A DNA stretch of 64,000 nt from Prorocentrum cordatum (GCA_963575745.1 CAUYUJ010019619.1:111318-175317); one strand, 5' to 3'; numbered from the stretch's first letter, positions 31,257-41,443 are shown. Notes: generated by a model from the sequence alone, not told the origin. Numbers and translations are program-made.

Positions 31257-31524
31257 GGACCCCATCGGGTCGTGGAGCACAAGGTCACGACGGGCGGCTC
31301 TGGGGCGGGTCGAGGTTCGAGGCTCTCGGGCGGCTGCGTCGGTGCTCGGCGGCTCTCCAGCCTTGTGATGCCCTCCAGCGGCTGCGCCTTGCCGAGAGCG
31401 TTCCGAGGGGTGCCCGGGTCGTCGAGCACGGGACGCCAGAGAGCCGAGCCAGGACCCGAAAATCAGACGTGCTCGCGTCGTGGCAGAAGCCACGACGGAC
31501 GGCGCTTGGTGATGTTCGGCCTTT

Positions 31525-31575
31525 TGGGGGCCTTCGCCGGGCCCCAGAACCGTCCAAGCACGGCGCAGCAGGATG
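31525..31575 (+). repeat. Dispersed CCGTCA-GACTC motif, copy 4
   Basis: CTTCGCCGGGCCCCAGAACC followed by GTCCAAGCACGG; the most diverged copy. Confidence 0.3.
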
Positions 31576-31611
31576 AGAACCCGGTCCTGGCGAGTGGGTC
31601 GAGATGTCTGG

Positions 31612-31810
31612 GTCGGGAGCGGCCAAGAGGGGGGCGATGGCTAGGGTGCGTCGAAGTCATGGCTGGGGCCACGATATCTCACCAGATCTCGTGGCCCCCT
31701 CTTTCTATTTCAATGCGTCCTCTGGGCCCCCCCCCCTCGTCCGCGCACGTGCCGCTGGCCATGATGTGCGACCCCCCCTCTGAGACGCCCCCCTCCTGGA
31801 CGCCCTCGAC
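31612..31810 (+). mobile_element. MITE family 1, copy 3
   Basis: Left end GTCGGGAGCGGCCAAGAGGG, complement of right end GTCGAGGGCGTCCAGGAGGG, internal GTCATGGCTGGGGCCACGAT and GCCGCTGGCCATGATGTGCG. More diverged than the other copies. Confidence 0.65.
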
Positions 31811-31857
31811 TGGGGGTCGACCTCGTGCGAAGAGCATGGCGCCGGGGGTCTGGGAGA

Positions 31858-32090
31858 GGCGGGAGCCAACGCCACCGGGAACGCCTCGCGGGCGGCGGCC
31901 GAAGTGGTGGGCCAAGAACAAGCGGCATATCAACATAGACGTTCGGGGCTTCGCGCGGGCTTCCTGGATCTGCGCCGGGCCCCACCCTGGGGCAGCGCTT
32001 CCCAGCGCCGCCCCTGGCGCGCTCCGCGCGCCAGCGAAGGCCCCGCGCAGATCCAAGACATCCGCGCGGAGCTGCGAAAGCTGACAACCA
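31858..32090 (+). CDS. Possible exon duplicated from the C2-protein gene
   Basis: GANATGNASRAAAEVVGQEQ is encoded here by DNA about 88% identical over 42 bases to the exon start at 32484 (GANSTRNASEAAAETAG). The frame continues to EGPAQIQDIRAELRKLTTST, a short coiled coil. Two N-x-S/T sequons are present. Splice sites are not clear, so this could be an exon of the same gene or a decayed duplicate. Confidence 0.3.
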
Positions 32091-32479
32091 GCACCCACAC
32101 CTATGCGACCCCCAGATCTCTCGTGGTGGAATTTACGGGGGGCTTTGGGTGCGTCTTGTCGGACGGGGGTCCCCGCTTGAACGGGAGCCCGCCTCCGACC
32201 TCTTACCCATAACGCCTACAGCGCCCTCCTCGCCTTGCCCTGCTCCATTGCCTCCTCCACGAATGCTTGAGCGCGCGCTGTTCTTTCATTACCACAGGTG
32301 GGAGCCGACTCTCCTTGGTCTCCCCTCCCGTCTTCACGGAGTTGCGCTTCGGCCACGTTCGCAGGCAGGACAGCCTTGCGACGAACTTGACACTTGCCAG
32401 CACGCTTGGCGAGGCGAGTTGTGTATATCCTCGCGGTCCGCTCCCATCCCCTGCTCCCCCCAAACCAAACAAACTACAG

Positions 32480-34447
32480 GTGGGAGCCAACTCCACCAGG
32501 AATGCCTCGGAGGCGGCGGCCGAGACCGCCGGCAACGCCTCGAGCGCCCCGCCTGCGGGCGCGCTGGCCGCGGCGCTCGCCGAGAACGACCGCCTCCGGG
32601 CGGAGGTCGCCCGGCTCGAGGCGGCCCTGCACGGGCTCGGGGAGGGCGGCGCCGGCCCCGCGGGCAGCACGACCGTGGCCGATGCGGCGGAGCCCAACCT
32701 CACGGGCGGCGCGGGCGGCGCGGATGGTCAGAGGAGGAAGGGGGCACCAGCACCGCTGACAGTCCTGGAGAGCAATCGCCGCCACGGCTGGATTCGCCCC
32801 GAAGCCCTGGTCAGGGCGCGCCCCAGGAGAGGTCCGGGGAGTCGCGGCATCGGTGTCTGTGCGTTCCCCCAGATGGCGAGAAGAGCACGCACGAGATGCT
32901 CGTACTGGCAGCGGCATTGCTGTGCATGGCGCTGCTGTGCGCGCTGCCCAAGGTCGCGCCCTTCAATCGGTGCTGCGAGACCCGGCTGCACAGAGTGTGC
33001 CCCGCGATCGCGTTGGTCAATTTGATAATTTTCGTGGGCACCGTCAGTCAGCTCGACACAATCAGCGTGAACGATGTCTTCTTCGCGGCCGTCACTGTCG
33101 CGGAGGTGTGCATCATGAAGACGCAGCAGTGTTTGGTGGGTGCCGCCAGCATATTCATAATGCTGGTGCTCTGGAAATTCAAGAACCGCATCCTTGCCGC
33201 CTTGGGCATTGAGCACGCTGGCAGCATCGTGGGTGATGCAAAGGGCTGATGCCACATCAGCTGGCCGATCGATATGTTCAAGACCACGATTCGTTGTTGC
33301 AGGTGTTAGGTGAGTAAAACGAAGCGGACCAGGAGGGGGTAAGGAAGAAGCAGGATGAGTAGGAGGAGGAGACTTGGGAGGCGGGGTAAAAAACAAAGAC
33401 AGCCAGAGTGGGAGAGAGATAGAAAAAGGGCTTGCAATGACTAGTTCGCAACTTGAGGTTTCTCTATGAGTTTGGCTTACTGGGGCTTCTCGTGGGACTC
33501 CAGGGTCCTCTCTTGGAGTCTGCTCATCGCGTGCTTCTTCGGGCATGGTGGGTCGTCTCGGAGGCCTCTTCGGCCGTACTGCCAGACTCATGTGGCCCTC
33601 CTGGGCCTTGTGAGCGGCATCTTCGCGCTGCCTGGGGCCATCACGGCCCGTCTCAGGGGGCTCGGGTTCTCTTGTACTCCGCAGAGCCTCCTGGGCCTGT
33701 CCCATCTCCCACGCCGGCACCCCCAAGACGGCCCAAGATAGCCCCAAAGGCAGCCCAAGAGGCCCCCAAGGCGGCCCAAGAGGGGCCCAAGAGAGGGAAC
33801 ACCAACTGGCATGTCGAGCCCTCCGCCCCAGGATGCACCCCGAGACCGCCAGCAGCTCCCCAAGAGGCCTCCCAGAGGGGTCGGCGGAGTTCCGCGACTG
33901 GGCCACTTGCTGGTCCATGTGGCGATTCCGCCCCATCGAGATCTACATCTGGAAGGTCGAGGGTCTCCCGGCCGCCAACGTCCACAGAAGGAACGACTTG
34001 TTCGTCGAGACCAGCCTGGGCTACAACGTCTGCATGCGCACCCGCGTGCACAAGGGCGCGGGCCACAGCTGCGTCATCAAGGAGAGCATGCAGCTCAACT
34101 TCGACGAGTTCGACGCCGAGTCCAGGCTGAAGATCGCCGTCAAGAACCAGGAGATCCTGGGGAGCTCGGAGCTGGCGAGCGTGCAGCTGGGCGCGGCCCA
34201 GGTGCACCGCCTGGAGGAGCCCTCGACGGGCAGCGGCGCCGTCGGCTGGGGCGCGACGACGGGGCGCACGGGGGACACGCTGTGGGCCCAGTCCCGCTTC
34301 ATACAGCTGGACCTGGTGCCCTCCGGCAGGATCTTCGTGCGCTTCACGCCGGTGGACCTGGACGGCGATGGGGCCTCGTGCTTCGGCTCGTGCTGCCCGA
34401 GGCGGCAGAGGGAGCGCCGCGACACCGCGCTGCTGACGGCGCCGTGA
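32480..34447 (+). CDS. Coiled-coil, transmembrane and C2-domain protein (three exons)
   Basis: Exon a (32480-32726), after acceptor AAACTACAG, encodes VGANSTRNASEAAAETAGNA with three N-glycosylation sequons and a heptad stretch (LAENDRLRAEVARLEAALHG). Exon b (32873-33232) encodes DGEKSTHEM and about three hydrophobic segments: LVLAAALLCMALLCAL, AIALVNLIIFVGTV and CLVGAASIFIMLVLWKF. Exon c (33876-34447) encodes a C2-type domain: IEIYIWKVEGLPAANVHRRN, LFVETSLGYNVCMRTRV, CVIKESMQLNFDEFDAES and RLKIAVKNQEILGSSELASV, ending RFIQLDLVPSGRIFVRFTP and a Cys-rich basic tail. Both introns are GT-AG and phase 1 (32727-32872; 33233-33875), and both junctions stay in frame (Asp; Glu). Likely a membrane-anchored protein whose C2 domain faces lipid or protein partners; the specific role is unknown. 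A signal-peptide exon may lie at 30901. Confidence 0.6.
32727..32872 (+). other. 146-bp intron made of a dispersed repeat
   Basis: Starts GTCAGAGG, ends GCGTTCCCCCAG, phase 1 on both sides. Its body is copy 4 of the intron-type repeat (CCGCTGACAGTCCTGGAGAG, CGCCGCCACGGCTGGATTCG, GCCCCAGGAGAGGTCCGGGG). This is the arrangement expected of an introner-like element. Confidence 0.6.
33233..33875 (+). other. GT-AG intron (643 bp, phase 1)
   Basis: Starts GTGATGCAAAGG at 33233 and ends CTCCCAG at 33875. Splicing joins HAGSIV to GSAEFRDW through a Glu codon. It contains CT-rich and CCCAAGAGG-type sequence. Confidence 0.5.
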
Positions 34448-34689
34448 GCGCGCCTGGTCTCCTTCTGCGCCCTGCGCTCTCGCTCGCCGTGGCCCATCGG
34501 CATCCACGGCCGAGGTCGCCGTGCCATCGTCCTTCCCATCCACACGCCTCCCTCCCTCGTCAGGGCGGACGAGAGGGGGACAGAGGGGAGGGGGGGGCAT
34601 GAAGTGTGCTGCGTGCAGCTGGTTTCGTTTCTGGCGCCAGGAGTCGTCTGCAAGCCAACCCCCGCTGTACTTCGCGGGCAAAGAGCGTA

Positions 34690-34828
34690 TAACATAAATT
34701 TGCCCGTCACTGGGGGCGCCTGTCCTAGGGCGGCTGGAGAAATTACAACTGATGTGCCACCGTAGAAGTTAAAACTGTCAAGCCGCCCTCGGACAGGCGT
34801 CCCCGACGGCAAAAAAGGTCATGTTACA
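34690..34828. mobile_element. MITE-like inverted repeat, family 3
   Basis: The left arm (AACATAAATTTGCCCGTCAC, GGGCGCCTGTCCTAGGGCGG) and the complement of the right arm (AACATGACCTTTTTTGCCGT, GGACGCCTGTCCGAGGGCGG) pair over about 40 bases. It sits about 240 bases after the C2 gene. A related half-copy lies at 34990-35068. Confidence 0.55.
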
Positions 34829-34989
34829 GTCAACGCGCACGGTATATACGGATGGGCAACCTTCCCAAGGGTACCCTTGCATCCTTGCCTACTCGGTCCA
34901 TCCTTGGCCACTCTCGTTGGCCGCGCCCCGCTCGAGAAGCTTCGAAGTGGCCTTCCAGGGCCCTTGCATCCTCATCGCGCCTCCTTGCT

Positions 34990-35068
34990 AGACGGGTTGA
35001 CTGCATAAACCTCCCGGCCGCCCTAGGACAGGCGCCCTCGACGGCGAAGACGGTGATGTTGTGCCGTT
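34990..35068. repeat. Half-copy of family 3
   Basis: GGCCGCCCTAGGACAGGCGC, CCTCGACGGCGAAGACGGTG matches the right arm at 34782-34828. Confidence 0.55.
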
Positions 35069-35529
35069 CCCCCGCTAGTCTATTATGCCCGCCCTTCGTC
35101 GGACCCGATCCTGCTCCTGCGCCCTTCTCCCGTGGGTCCCCCTGCCTTCCCGCCGTCCTGCGCACCTGTGAATTCGGGCACCTGGGCGGCCGGGGCGAAG
35201 CGAGGCCGCGCGCGTGGCAGACGCCCACGCCACCGACAGAGCAGACAGCCACTGTCAGGGGATGGCAGAATGACCTCCTCGAGCTGGCGGCGTTCAGGCC
35301 GCATCCCTGCTCTCAACTGTCCTCGCTCTACCCTCGCCTCCTCTTGAGGAGCAGGAGGAGGAGGCGGAGGAAGGAGAGGATGAGAAGGACAAAGACGACG
35401 ACGACGAGGCGAAGGAGGCGTCCGTGTTTGCCTGGGCCTCTTCCCAAACTCCGCCCGCGCCACCGCCTCCGCTTCCGCCCGCAGTCCTCGCCTCGGTTCC
35501 GCTCTCTCGTCCCACTTCCCCGCTGCTCG

Positions 35530-35620
35530 TGCTCGTCGTCATCGTCGTCGTCATCATCGTCATCGTCGCCATCATCATAATGATCATGACCGTTGCCACT
35601 ATCATCCTCACCCTAAACAT

Positions 35621-35657
<37 letters not shown>

Positions 35658-35870
35658 ATCATCAGCATCAGCATCAGCATCAGCATCAGCATCAGCAGCA
35701 TCCTCAGCACCATCAGCATCATCGTCATCATCGTCATCGACATCGACATCGCCGTCGCCGTCGCCCTTGCCGTCGTCGTCATGGTCATCGCCATCGGCGT
35801 CATCATTGTCATCATCATCATCATCATCATCAGCATCATCATCATCATCATCATCAACATCAACATCAAT

Positions 35871-35922
<52 letters not shown>

Positions 35923-35935
35923 CCATCATATTATG
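35530..35935. repeat. (ATC)n microsatellite
   Basis: ATC/CAT triplets with CGT and CAG variants, purest at the 3' end. Confidence 0.95.
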
Positions 35936-36293
35936 AAGGAATGTTGTGCCTCACGCGCGCTCGTTTGTATGCGTTTCGCTAAGCTCGCCCACATGCAGGC
36001 GTCCATCGGGGCTTTTCCACGGGTGTCTGCCCAAAAACTTTTCTTGGAGGCATGCAATCCTGTCGGTTCTGACCACGTGTACTACCCGTGGTCTACGTGC
36101 GCGCGCACGCTTTAAGGGGGGTGCGTCCAACTAGAGGCTTAAAGGAGTGCCCCCGAGCCTGAAGCCCCACATCGTCACCCTGGCCCAACAGTCCCAGCCC
36201 GCAAGCTTGAGCTTCGGAGGCTTGGGAGGGAAGACTCCTCCTCCTCCTGCTCCTCCTCCTCCTCCTCCTATCACTCCCACTCCTCCTTGGCGT

Positions 36294-36555
36294 CACTTGC
36301 GGTGTCAAGTGGACGCCGGGTGTACCTCAGACACTTGTGGTGTCATTATGCCCCGAGTTCGCTCAGGGCAGGTGGTTTCACGTAGGCGCCGGGTTGGGCC
36401 CCATGGCGTCAAGCAGGCGCTTGATCAGATCCGGACACTGGTGGTGTCAAGTAGACGCTGGCTTCGCTCCGGACAGAGTCATTGCACCTTTGTGTCAAGT
36501 ATGCGCCGGGTTTGATTTGGACAATGACGGCGTCAAGGACGCGTTGGGTTCGTGC
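36294..36555. repeat. Degenerate tandem repeat, about 37-bp unit
   Basis: About seven units, each with GGTGTCAAGTAGACGCCGGG or a variant, then TTCGCTCCGGAC or similar. Spacing 33-48 bases. No coding frame runs through it. Confidence 0.65.
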
Positions 36556-36721
36556 ACGCCCTCTCCAAGGCTCGCCTAACCACTCTGGTACATGACAACA
36601 GAACAGTGGACCGCTGCTCCGGCAAGCTCACCCCCCTGTCTGGAACGCCACCCCCTGGGAGCCTAGATCCCACCAGACTACGATTCCGAACGCGTGGCTG
36701 GAATGCCAAACGAAGAACCAC

Positions 36722-37550
36722 GTGAGGGTCTAAGAGTCTTGCCCTTGACGCAGGCCAGGCGTTAGCATCCTCAGGACGCCAAGCAGCGCATCCAAAACCA
36801 CCAAGACCACGTGCCCTTGACGAAGCGTCCGCAGGGACGAGCGGCTACGACGTCATCCGACATGCACCGGCTGCTCTCGTAAACGAGCCAGAAAGCAGTG
36901 CTAGCGAATCTGGAGACAGACCAACAAGACATCGTAGGCTCCAAGCAGTTCCACCCCAGCCTTCAGACGAAGATGCCCCGTCACGAGTTCGCGGAAACCC
37001 CCGGGTCAGCACGGGAGTAGGTCAAACGCGATACCCCGATTGGACGCGCTTCAAAGTTCGAGTCAGCCTTCAAAATTTGCGACGTTACGAGCCAGCAGAA
37101 TTTATCATTGGGAAACTGTGCCTCGACAACGTGAGGCTAAGCATGATCATGCAAGTCTGTGACACTTGAGGGTGACTCCACTCTCCGCTCGGTAAGCGCA
37201 CCTGGAGCATTCAAACACGAGGTGCAGTGTAACCTGATTTCCCACAGTGAGCTAACTGTATTTCAAATCGTTGGCCGCTGTATTCGACTTGCTGCTGGAC
37301 AGACTATACGGGACAAGGATCGGGAAGCCGTTCTCACAGCATACCAAAGCTGGGTAGCTATACGCCGACTATACGCGGCCCAGCTGATCAAGAGCGACGC
37401 CGCGAAGCACGCAATCAAGAGCACGCGCGCCGACTTGCGAATACGAGCACCAGGTCAACGCCCTGGCGGAGGCACTGTCCACGTGCAGCGCTCATCTACA
37501 CGTTGTTGGAGACAGGCGTCTCCCGACATCAGCATCAGGTCTTGACAGGC
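36722..37550 (+). pseudogene. Retrotransposon integrase remnant
   Basis: A frame open from about 36722 to the TGA at 37167-37169 ends RYPDWTRFKVRVSLQNLRRY and EPAEFIIGK. A second frame from 37159 reads AFKHEVQCNLISHSELTVFQ, IVGRCIRLAAGQTIRDKDRE and LRIRAPGQR. The second resembles the integrase core of Ty1/Ty3-like elements seen in dinoflagellates, with VQCNL where the first catalytic Asp (VQCDL) is expected. The usual second-Asp segment appears partly deleted, and a coding-like piece in yet another frame (EYEHQVNALAEALSTCSAH) follows. Lost catalytic residues and shifted frames mark a dead copy. The family assignment rests on motif memory and needs a profile search. Confidence 0.45.
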
Positions 37551-37586
37551 AGGCAGCCCCAGAGTATCCCAGACCTGAGAACACTC

Positions 37587-37746
37587 AGGAGGGAAAGAAA
37601 CACACAGACACAATGAATCCTCGATTCCCCAGAAAATATAAGAAAATAGGGGAAGGGGGGGGAAGACAAAAACCCAGAAAATATTGGAAAATATGGGGAA
37701 TCATGTTATTTGTGTGTATTTATTTATGTGTCCTTGGGCCCCTTGA
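37587..37746 (+). repeat. ATATGGG-type dispersed repeat, copy 3
   Basis: CAGGAGGGAAAGAAACACAC, CTCGATTCCCCAGAAAATAT, GGAAAATATGGGGAATCATG, GTGTATTTATTTATGTGTCC. It lies directly after the integrase remnant. Confidence 0.8.
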
Positions 37747-38069
37747 GAACACCTGCCCTGGAGGCAGGGAGGACCATGGGCAGGAGAAGGCGAGACGGTT
37801 ACGGAGAGGCCAGCACCGAGGCAACCACGCGGGCACAGCAGCACAGGCCAGCGCGGACCGAGCCTCGAGAGCCGAGGCGCCGGCAGACGCTGCCCGCCCC
37901 GTCGCGGCCGAGGACCCGGTACTTGGCTAGCGCCGGCCCACCGCCGCGAAAGACGACAGCGGTAGATGGAACGGACTTGACCCCAATTCGAACCAGAGAG
38001 AGGCCAAGTCATCGTCAGGGGTGGGAGTCGGGAAGCAGCTGATCCACATCCCGACGCTCGCCACACCCT

Positions 38070-38351
38070 GTGCGTCGAGATGCCCTGGCGGCCAAGGAAT
38101 TGGGCATGGACAGCACGGCCACGAGGACCCTCATCGCCTTCATCTCGGGCCTGGGTGCAGGAACATGTGCCATAACGTTTTGGCTGCACGCAGGGCGCCG
38201 AGGAAAGTTTCGAGAGCAGGGTTGCCAGCCAACTGTCCCCGAGTGTACACATGGCGCTTCAATATTTGATCCAGACATGCTTCAGGATCGAGAACGTCAG
38301 CGCATGCTGACTGGCATTGAGTGCGCAGACCATCCCACCGTTCAAATATGA
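38070..38351 (+). CDS. Small putative membrane protein or exon
   Basis: The frame reads RRDALAAKELGMDSTATRTL, IAFISGLGAGTCAITFWLHA, then a Cys-containing tail (EQGCQPTVPECTHG) to a TGA at 38349-38351. A hydrophobic segment of about 20 residues suggests one membrane span. An ATG at 38106 could start a free-standing 81-residue protein; alternatively this is a terminal exon. No family recognised; balanced composition is the main evidence. Confidence 0.35.
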   Translation: MRRDALAAKELGMDSTATRTLIAFISGLGAGTCAITFWLHAGRRGKFREQGCQPTVPECTHGASIFDPDMLQDRERQRMLTGIECADHPTVQI

Positions 38352-38419
38352 AAACTGGCGCACCTTCATCCAGTGCGACAGCGAAATACGTCCTGCGAGT
38401 CATTATGACGAGTCCCACG

Positions 38420-38500
38420 GCACCGCACTGCATCGGCGACGCGGCGCGGTATCCGACCCCATCGATTCCGACCCCTATCTAGGAGGCCTCTAGGACCGTC
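38420..38500 (+). repeat. GATGCATCGGCGATG dispersed repeat, partial copy
   Basis: GCACTGCATCGGCGACGCGG, CGCGGTATCCGACCCC and CTAGGAGGCCTCTAGG; only the right part of the family. Confidence 0.5.
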
Positions 38501-38931
38501 CGCCCTCTCGCGCGTGGCTGGATGGTCACTCCTCCTCCTCCCTCCGCCCAGGAACACCAGGGGACACGGGTCCGTGCTTAGGCTCGTCTCCGGCGGTTTT
38601 CCCAGCGAGTTCGTTGCGTTGCTTGACGTGTGTTTGCTGCCCGTGTCTCGGCTAGACGTAGAGTGACCGTTCGCCAGAGTGACCTTTGGTGCGGGCCCAG
38701 TGGGGTCCCCCGATCGCCGAGCGCGATTCGGCAGTAGCTTCTTGCGCGCTTGTGTTTGGTCCCCCATTCGGCCCCAAAAAGCCGCACGCCGTAGGTCACT
38801 CTTACCCAGGGTCACCCTTGCGTGTAGCCGAGTGTCCTCCTCCTCTCCCGCGTCCTCCTGCTTCTCTCTGGAACGTGGCACGGTGGAGCCCCCATCCCAG
38901 CAATTGGAACGTGGACACTCGTCATCATCGT

Positions 38932-39114
38932 ATGGCTTTTGATCGAACAAGTCCCTCCGCCGAGGACTACCAGCTGCTGAGCCGCCGGCTGGCGCTGGCG
39001 CGGAGCTTCTCGCGCTGGCGGCGCTGGCTGCTAAACCTGCGGAACCGCCGATTCAGCCCAGCCTGGCAGCGGGGCGATCGGAAAGCTGGGAACACCCCCC
39101 CACACCTCAGTTGA
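38932..39114 (+). CDS. Short basic helical frame, doubtful
   Basis: ATG at 38932 opens MAFDRTSPSAEDYQLLSRRL, ALARSFSRWRRWLLNLRNRR and a short tail to TGA at 39112-39114. It could be a small exon or a chance frame. No neighbour supports a role. Confidence 0.2.
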   Translation: MAFDRTSPSAEDYQLLSRRLALARSFSRWRRWLLNLRNRRFSPAWQRGDRKAGNTPPHLS

Positions 39115-39425
39115 TGTTGAAAAAGTTGGAGGCGTCTGTTTCGTTTTCAACTGTTCGGTTTCCAGCCAACTCAGCAGCAACACAAAAAGCACGGCAGTGC
39201 AAAACGGAGCGGAACTGAAAAAGGCGCGAACGAGACTCCCAAGATAGAAGACTCTTACCCCAGTTCGTCAAAATAATCTCGATCTCCAAATTGTTTTAGG
39301 CCAGACATCCACAGCGAAACACGCACGCGGTCAGACCCGCTTTTCAGGGCCCCTGGGACCAGAAAGACCTCCAAGGGCCGAAGCCGAAGCAAAAACCACG
39401 CCAGGATTGCCAAGCTCACCCCACT

Positions 39426-39950
39426 GGAGGCGGAGGAGGAGGAGGAGGAGGAGGAGGAGGAGGAGGAGTTGGAGGGGGTGAAGGAGATGGAGGGAGGAGC
39501 GGGGGAGGAGGAGGGGAAGGAGATGGAGGGAGGAAGAGGAAGAGGAGGAGGATGGTGGAGGAGGAGGAGATGGTGGGAGGAGGAGGAGGAGGAGAAGGGA
39601 GGAGGAAGAAGAGATGGTGGGAGGAGTAGGGGAGGAGGGAGGAGGAGGAGGAGGAGGAGGAGGAGGAGGAGGAGGAGGAGGATACTGCACTGCCAAGGAA
39701 AGCGTCGGCAGTGCACGGGCGCCCACAAAAGGAGGAGGAGGAGGAGGAGGAGGAGGAGATGGTGGGAGGAGGAGGAGATGGTGGAGGAGGAGGAAGAGGA
39801 AGAGAGATGGTGGGAGGAGTAGGAGGAGGGAGGAGGAGGAGGAGGAGGAGGAGGAGGAGGAGGAGGAAGAGAAAGAGAGATGTAGGCCGAGGAGGAGGAG
39901 GAGGAGGAGGAGGAGGAGGAGGAGGAGGAGGAGGAGGGAGGCGGAAAGGT
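39426..39950. repeat. (GGA)n microsatellite with GATGGTGGGAGG variants
   Basis: Over 500 bases of GGA triplets. A 55-base non-repetitive insert lies at about 39681-39735. Confidence 0.95.
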
Positions 39951-40239
39951 CAAGAGGGAGCACGGCGGGCGCCGGCTGCTTTGCTCCAGCTCCAGCCGTG
40001 CTCTTGGCCGCGGGGGGGGGGGAGCGGAAAGCCAGGGCCTCGGGCATGGGCCAGGGCGGGGGGCCACCATCAGGAGGGGCCGCGGGCGGCATCTCCCGAG
40101 GCGGGAGGTTACCCATAACCACCGCCTGGGGCGTCGATCTTCGCGGACCTCCACGGGCGGCGGATATATGGATACACTCGGGCCCCCGGGGGCCAAGATA
40201 CGTCCAGGAGACGGGGGTCAATGCAGACGGGGGTCAGCC

Positions 40240-40380
40240 AGGGCGCTGGATCTTGCGGGATCCTGCAGAGCCAGGGCTGCATTGACCCAGGCTTGGGCGC
40301 AGGATCCTGCAGGATCTTGCCGGATCCTGCAAGGCCTGACTGGCCCGCGTCTGGATTGACCTGGGTCAGTAGATCCCCGA
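40240..40380. repeat. GGATCCTGCAGGATC cluster
   Basis: GATCCTGCAG units recur five times, some palindromic (GGATCCTGCAGGATC), mixed with GACTGGCC and CATTGACC. Confidence 0.6.
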
Positions 40381-40477
40381 TCCATATCCACCTCCCGCCG
40401 GGGCACCAGGAGGTCGGTTCCCATTCAGTGGATATGAATGAATCCCCGCCTCGCACCCGGAAGGATCGGGGTTCGAG

Positions 40478-40622
40478 GGTCGACGATGTTACAGTCGGAC
40501 CTAGGCCAGAAGAGCAGCCTTCGAGAACATCAGACCCTCTGTCGGCCAAATTAAACAGAACGTCCAAGGGTACCTTGCCCAGGATGCAGAAGAACATGCA
40601 ACAAGCACGAAGAACCTCGATC
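40478..40622 (-). repeat. Dispersed repeat, inverted copy of 22505-22680
   Basis: On the minus strand: TGCATCCTGGGCAAGGTACC, GTTCTGTTTAATTTGGCCGA, AGAGGGTCTGATGTTCTCG and GGCCTAGGTCCGACTGTAAC. Open frame MFFCILGKVPLDVLFNLADR is the counterpart of the frame at 22555. Confidence 0.7.
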
Positions 40623-40644
40623 TCTAGGCCTCTGGGATGGGGTC

Positions 40645-40815
40645 GGAGGATCGCGCCGCGTCGCCGATGCATCGCCCATGCGGCTCGATGCGAAGCCCGA
40701 TTTGCTTCACGTCGGTGTCGCCGATGCACCGCCGACGCATCGCCGATGCATCGGCGGTGCGGCGCGATCCTCCGACCGCATCTGCTACGACCCCATCGAG
40801 GAGGCCTCTGGGATC
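40645..40815 (+). repeat. GATGCATCGGCGATG dispersed repeat, copy 3
   Basis: GCGGCTCGATGCGAAGCCCG, ATTTGCTTCACGTCG, GCGGCGCGATCCTCCGACCG and GAGGAGGCCTCTGG. Closest to the copy at 49880. Confidence 0.7.
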
Positions 40816-41033
40816 TGCTTTCGAGGGCCGGCGAGGTTTTCGGGCTACGCTGCAGAGGAGAAGCACGGACCACCGCCATCGAGAATCCAGAGGGGCGGGA
40901 CCGACCCCCTGGACGGCGGCACGCCCGAGCGTCGTCGCGTGCTGGGTGACGCTCGGCCGTGCCACCGCCAGGGGGATGAGTTCCATACCGATGGAGTCTC
41001 GGTGGCGGTGGTCCTCGCCGGACGGGGCTGGGA

Positions 41034-41165
41034 TTGAGTCGGGCATGTCCCGCCACAGGAGGAATAATCAGAAATAATGAAAACACAGTCTGGGGACATT
41101 GTTTTGACCATTTTTGGCTATGTTGGAGCATTTCGGAGGTATTTCCCAACCATCCTGTGGTGTTG
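41034..41165 (+). mobile_element. MITE family 2, diverged copy
   Basis: TTGAGTCGGGCATGTCCCGC, CAGGAGGAATAATCAGAAAT and TTTTTGGCTATGTTGGAGC align with the copy at 43954-44117. The right end is poorly conserved. Confidence 0.45.
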
Positions 41166-41228
41166 GTTCCTCGTCTTGAAGAGACAGCGCCCCGCGTCAC
41201 TCCTCTCCTCCTCCCCCTCCCTCCTCTT

Positions 41229-41233
41229 CTTTC

Positions 41234-41287
<54 letters not shown>

Positions 41288-41399
41288 GCATCAGCATCAG
41301 CATCAGCATCAGCATCAGCATCATCAGCATCAGCATCAGCATCAGCATCCTCATCATCATCCTCATCATCATCATCAGCATCATCATCGATATCGTAAC

Positions 41400-41443
<44 letters not shown>

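Noticed and set aside
33653-34681. Long minus-strand frame opposite the C2 exon
   Set aside because: It is the complement of well-supported coding sequence, with Arg/Ala-rich composition typical of a shadow frame.
41105-41125. Second spliced-leader-like sequence (GACCATTTTTGGCTATG)
   Set aside because: Only the CCATTTTTGGCT core matches, and it lies within a MITE-type repeat, so the resemblance is probably chance.
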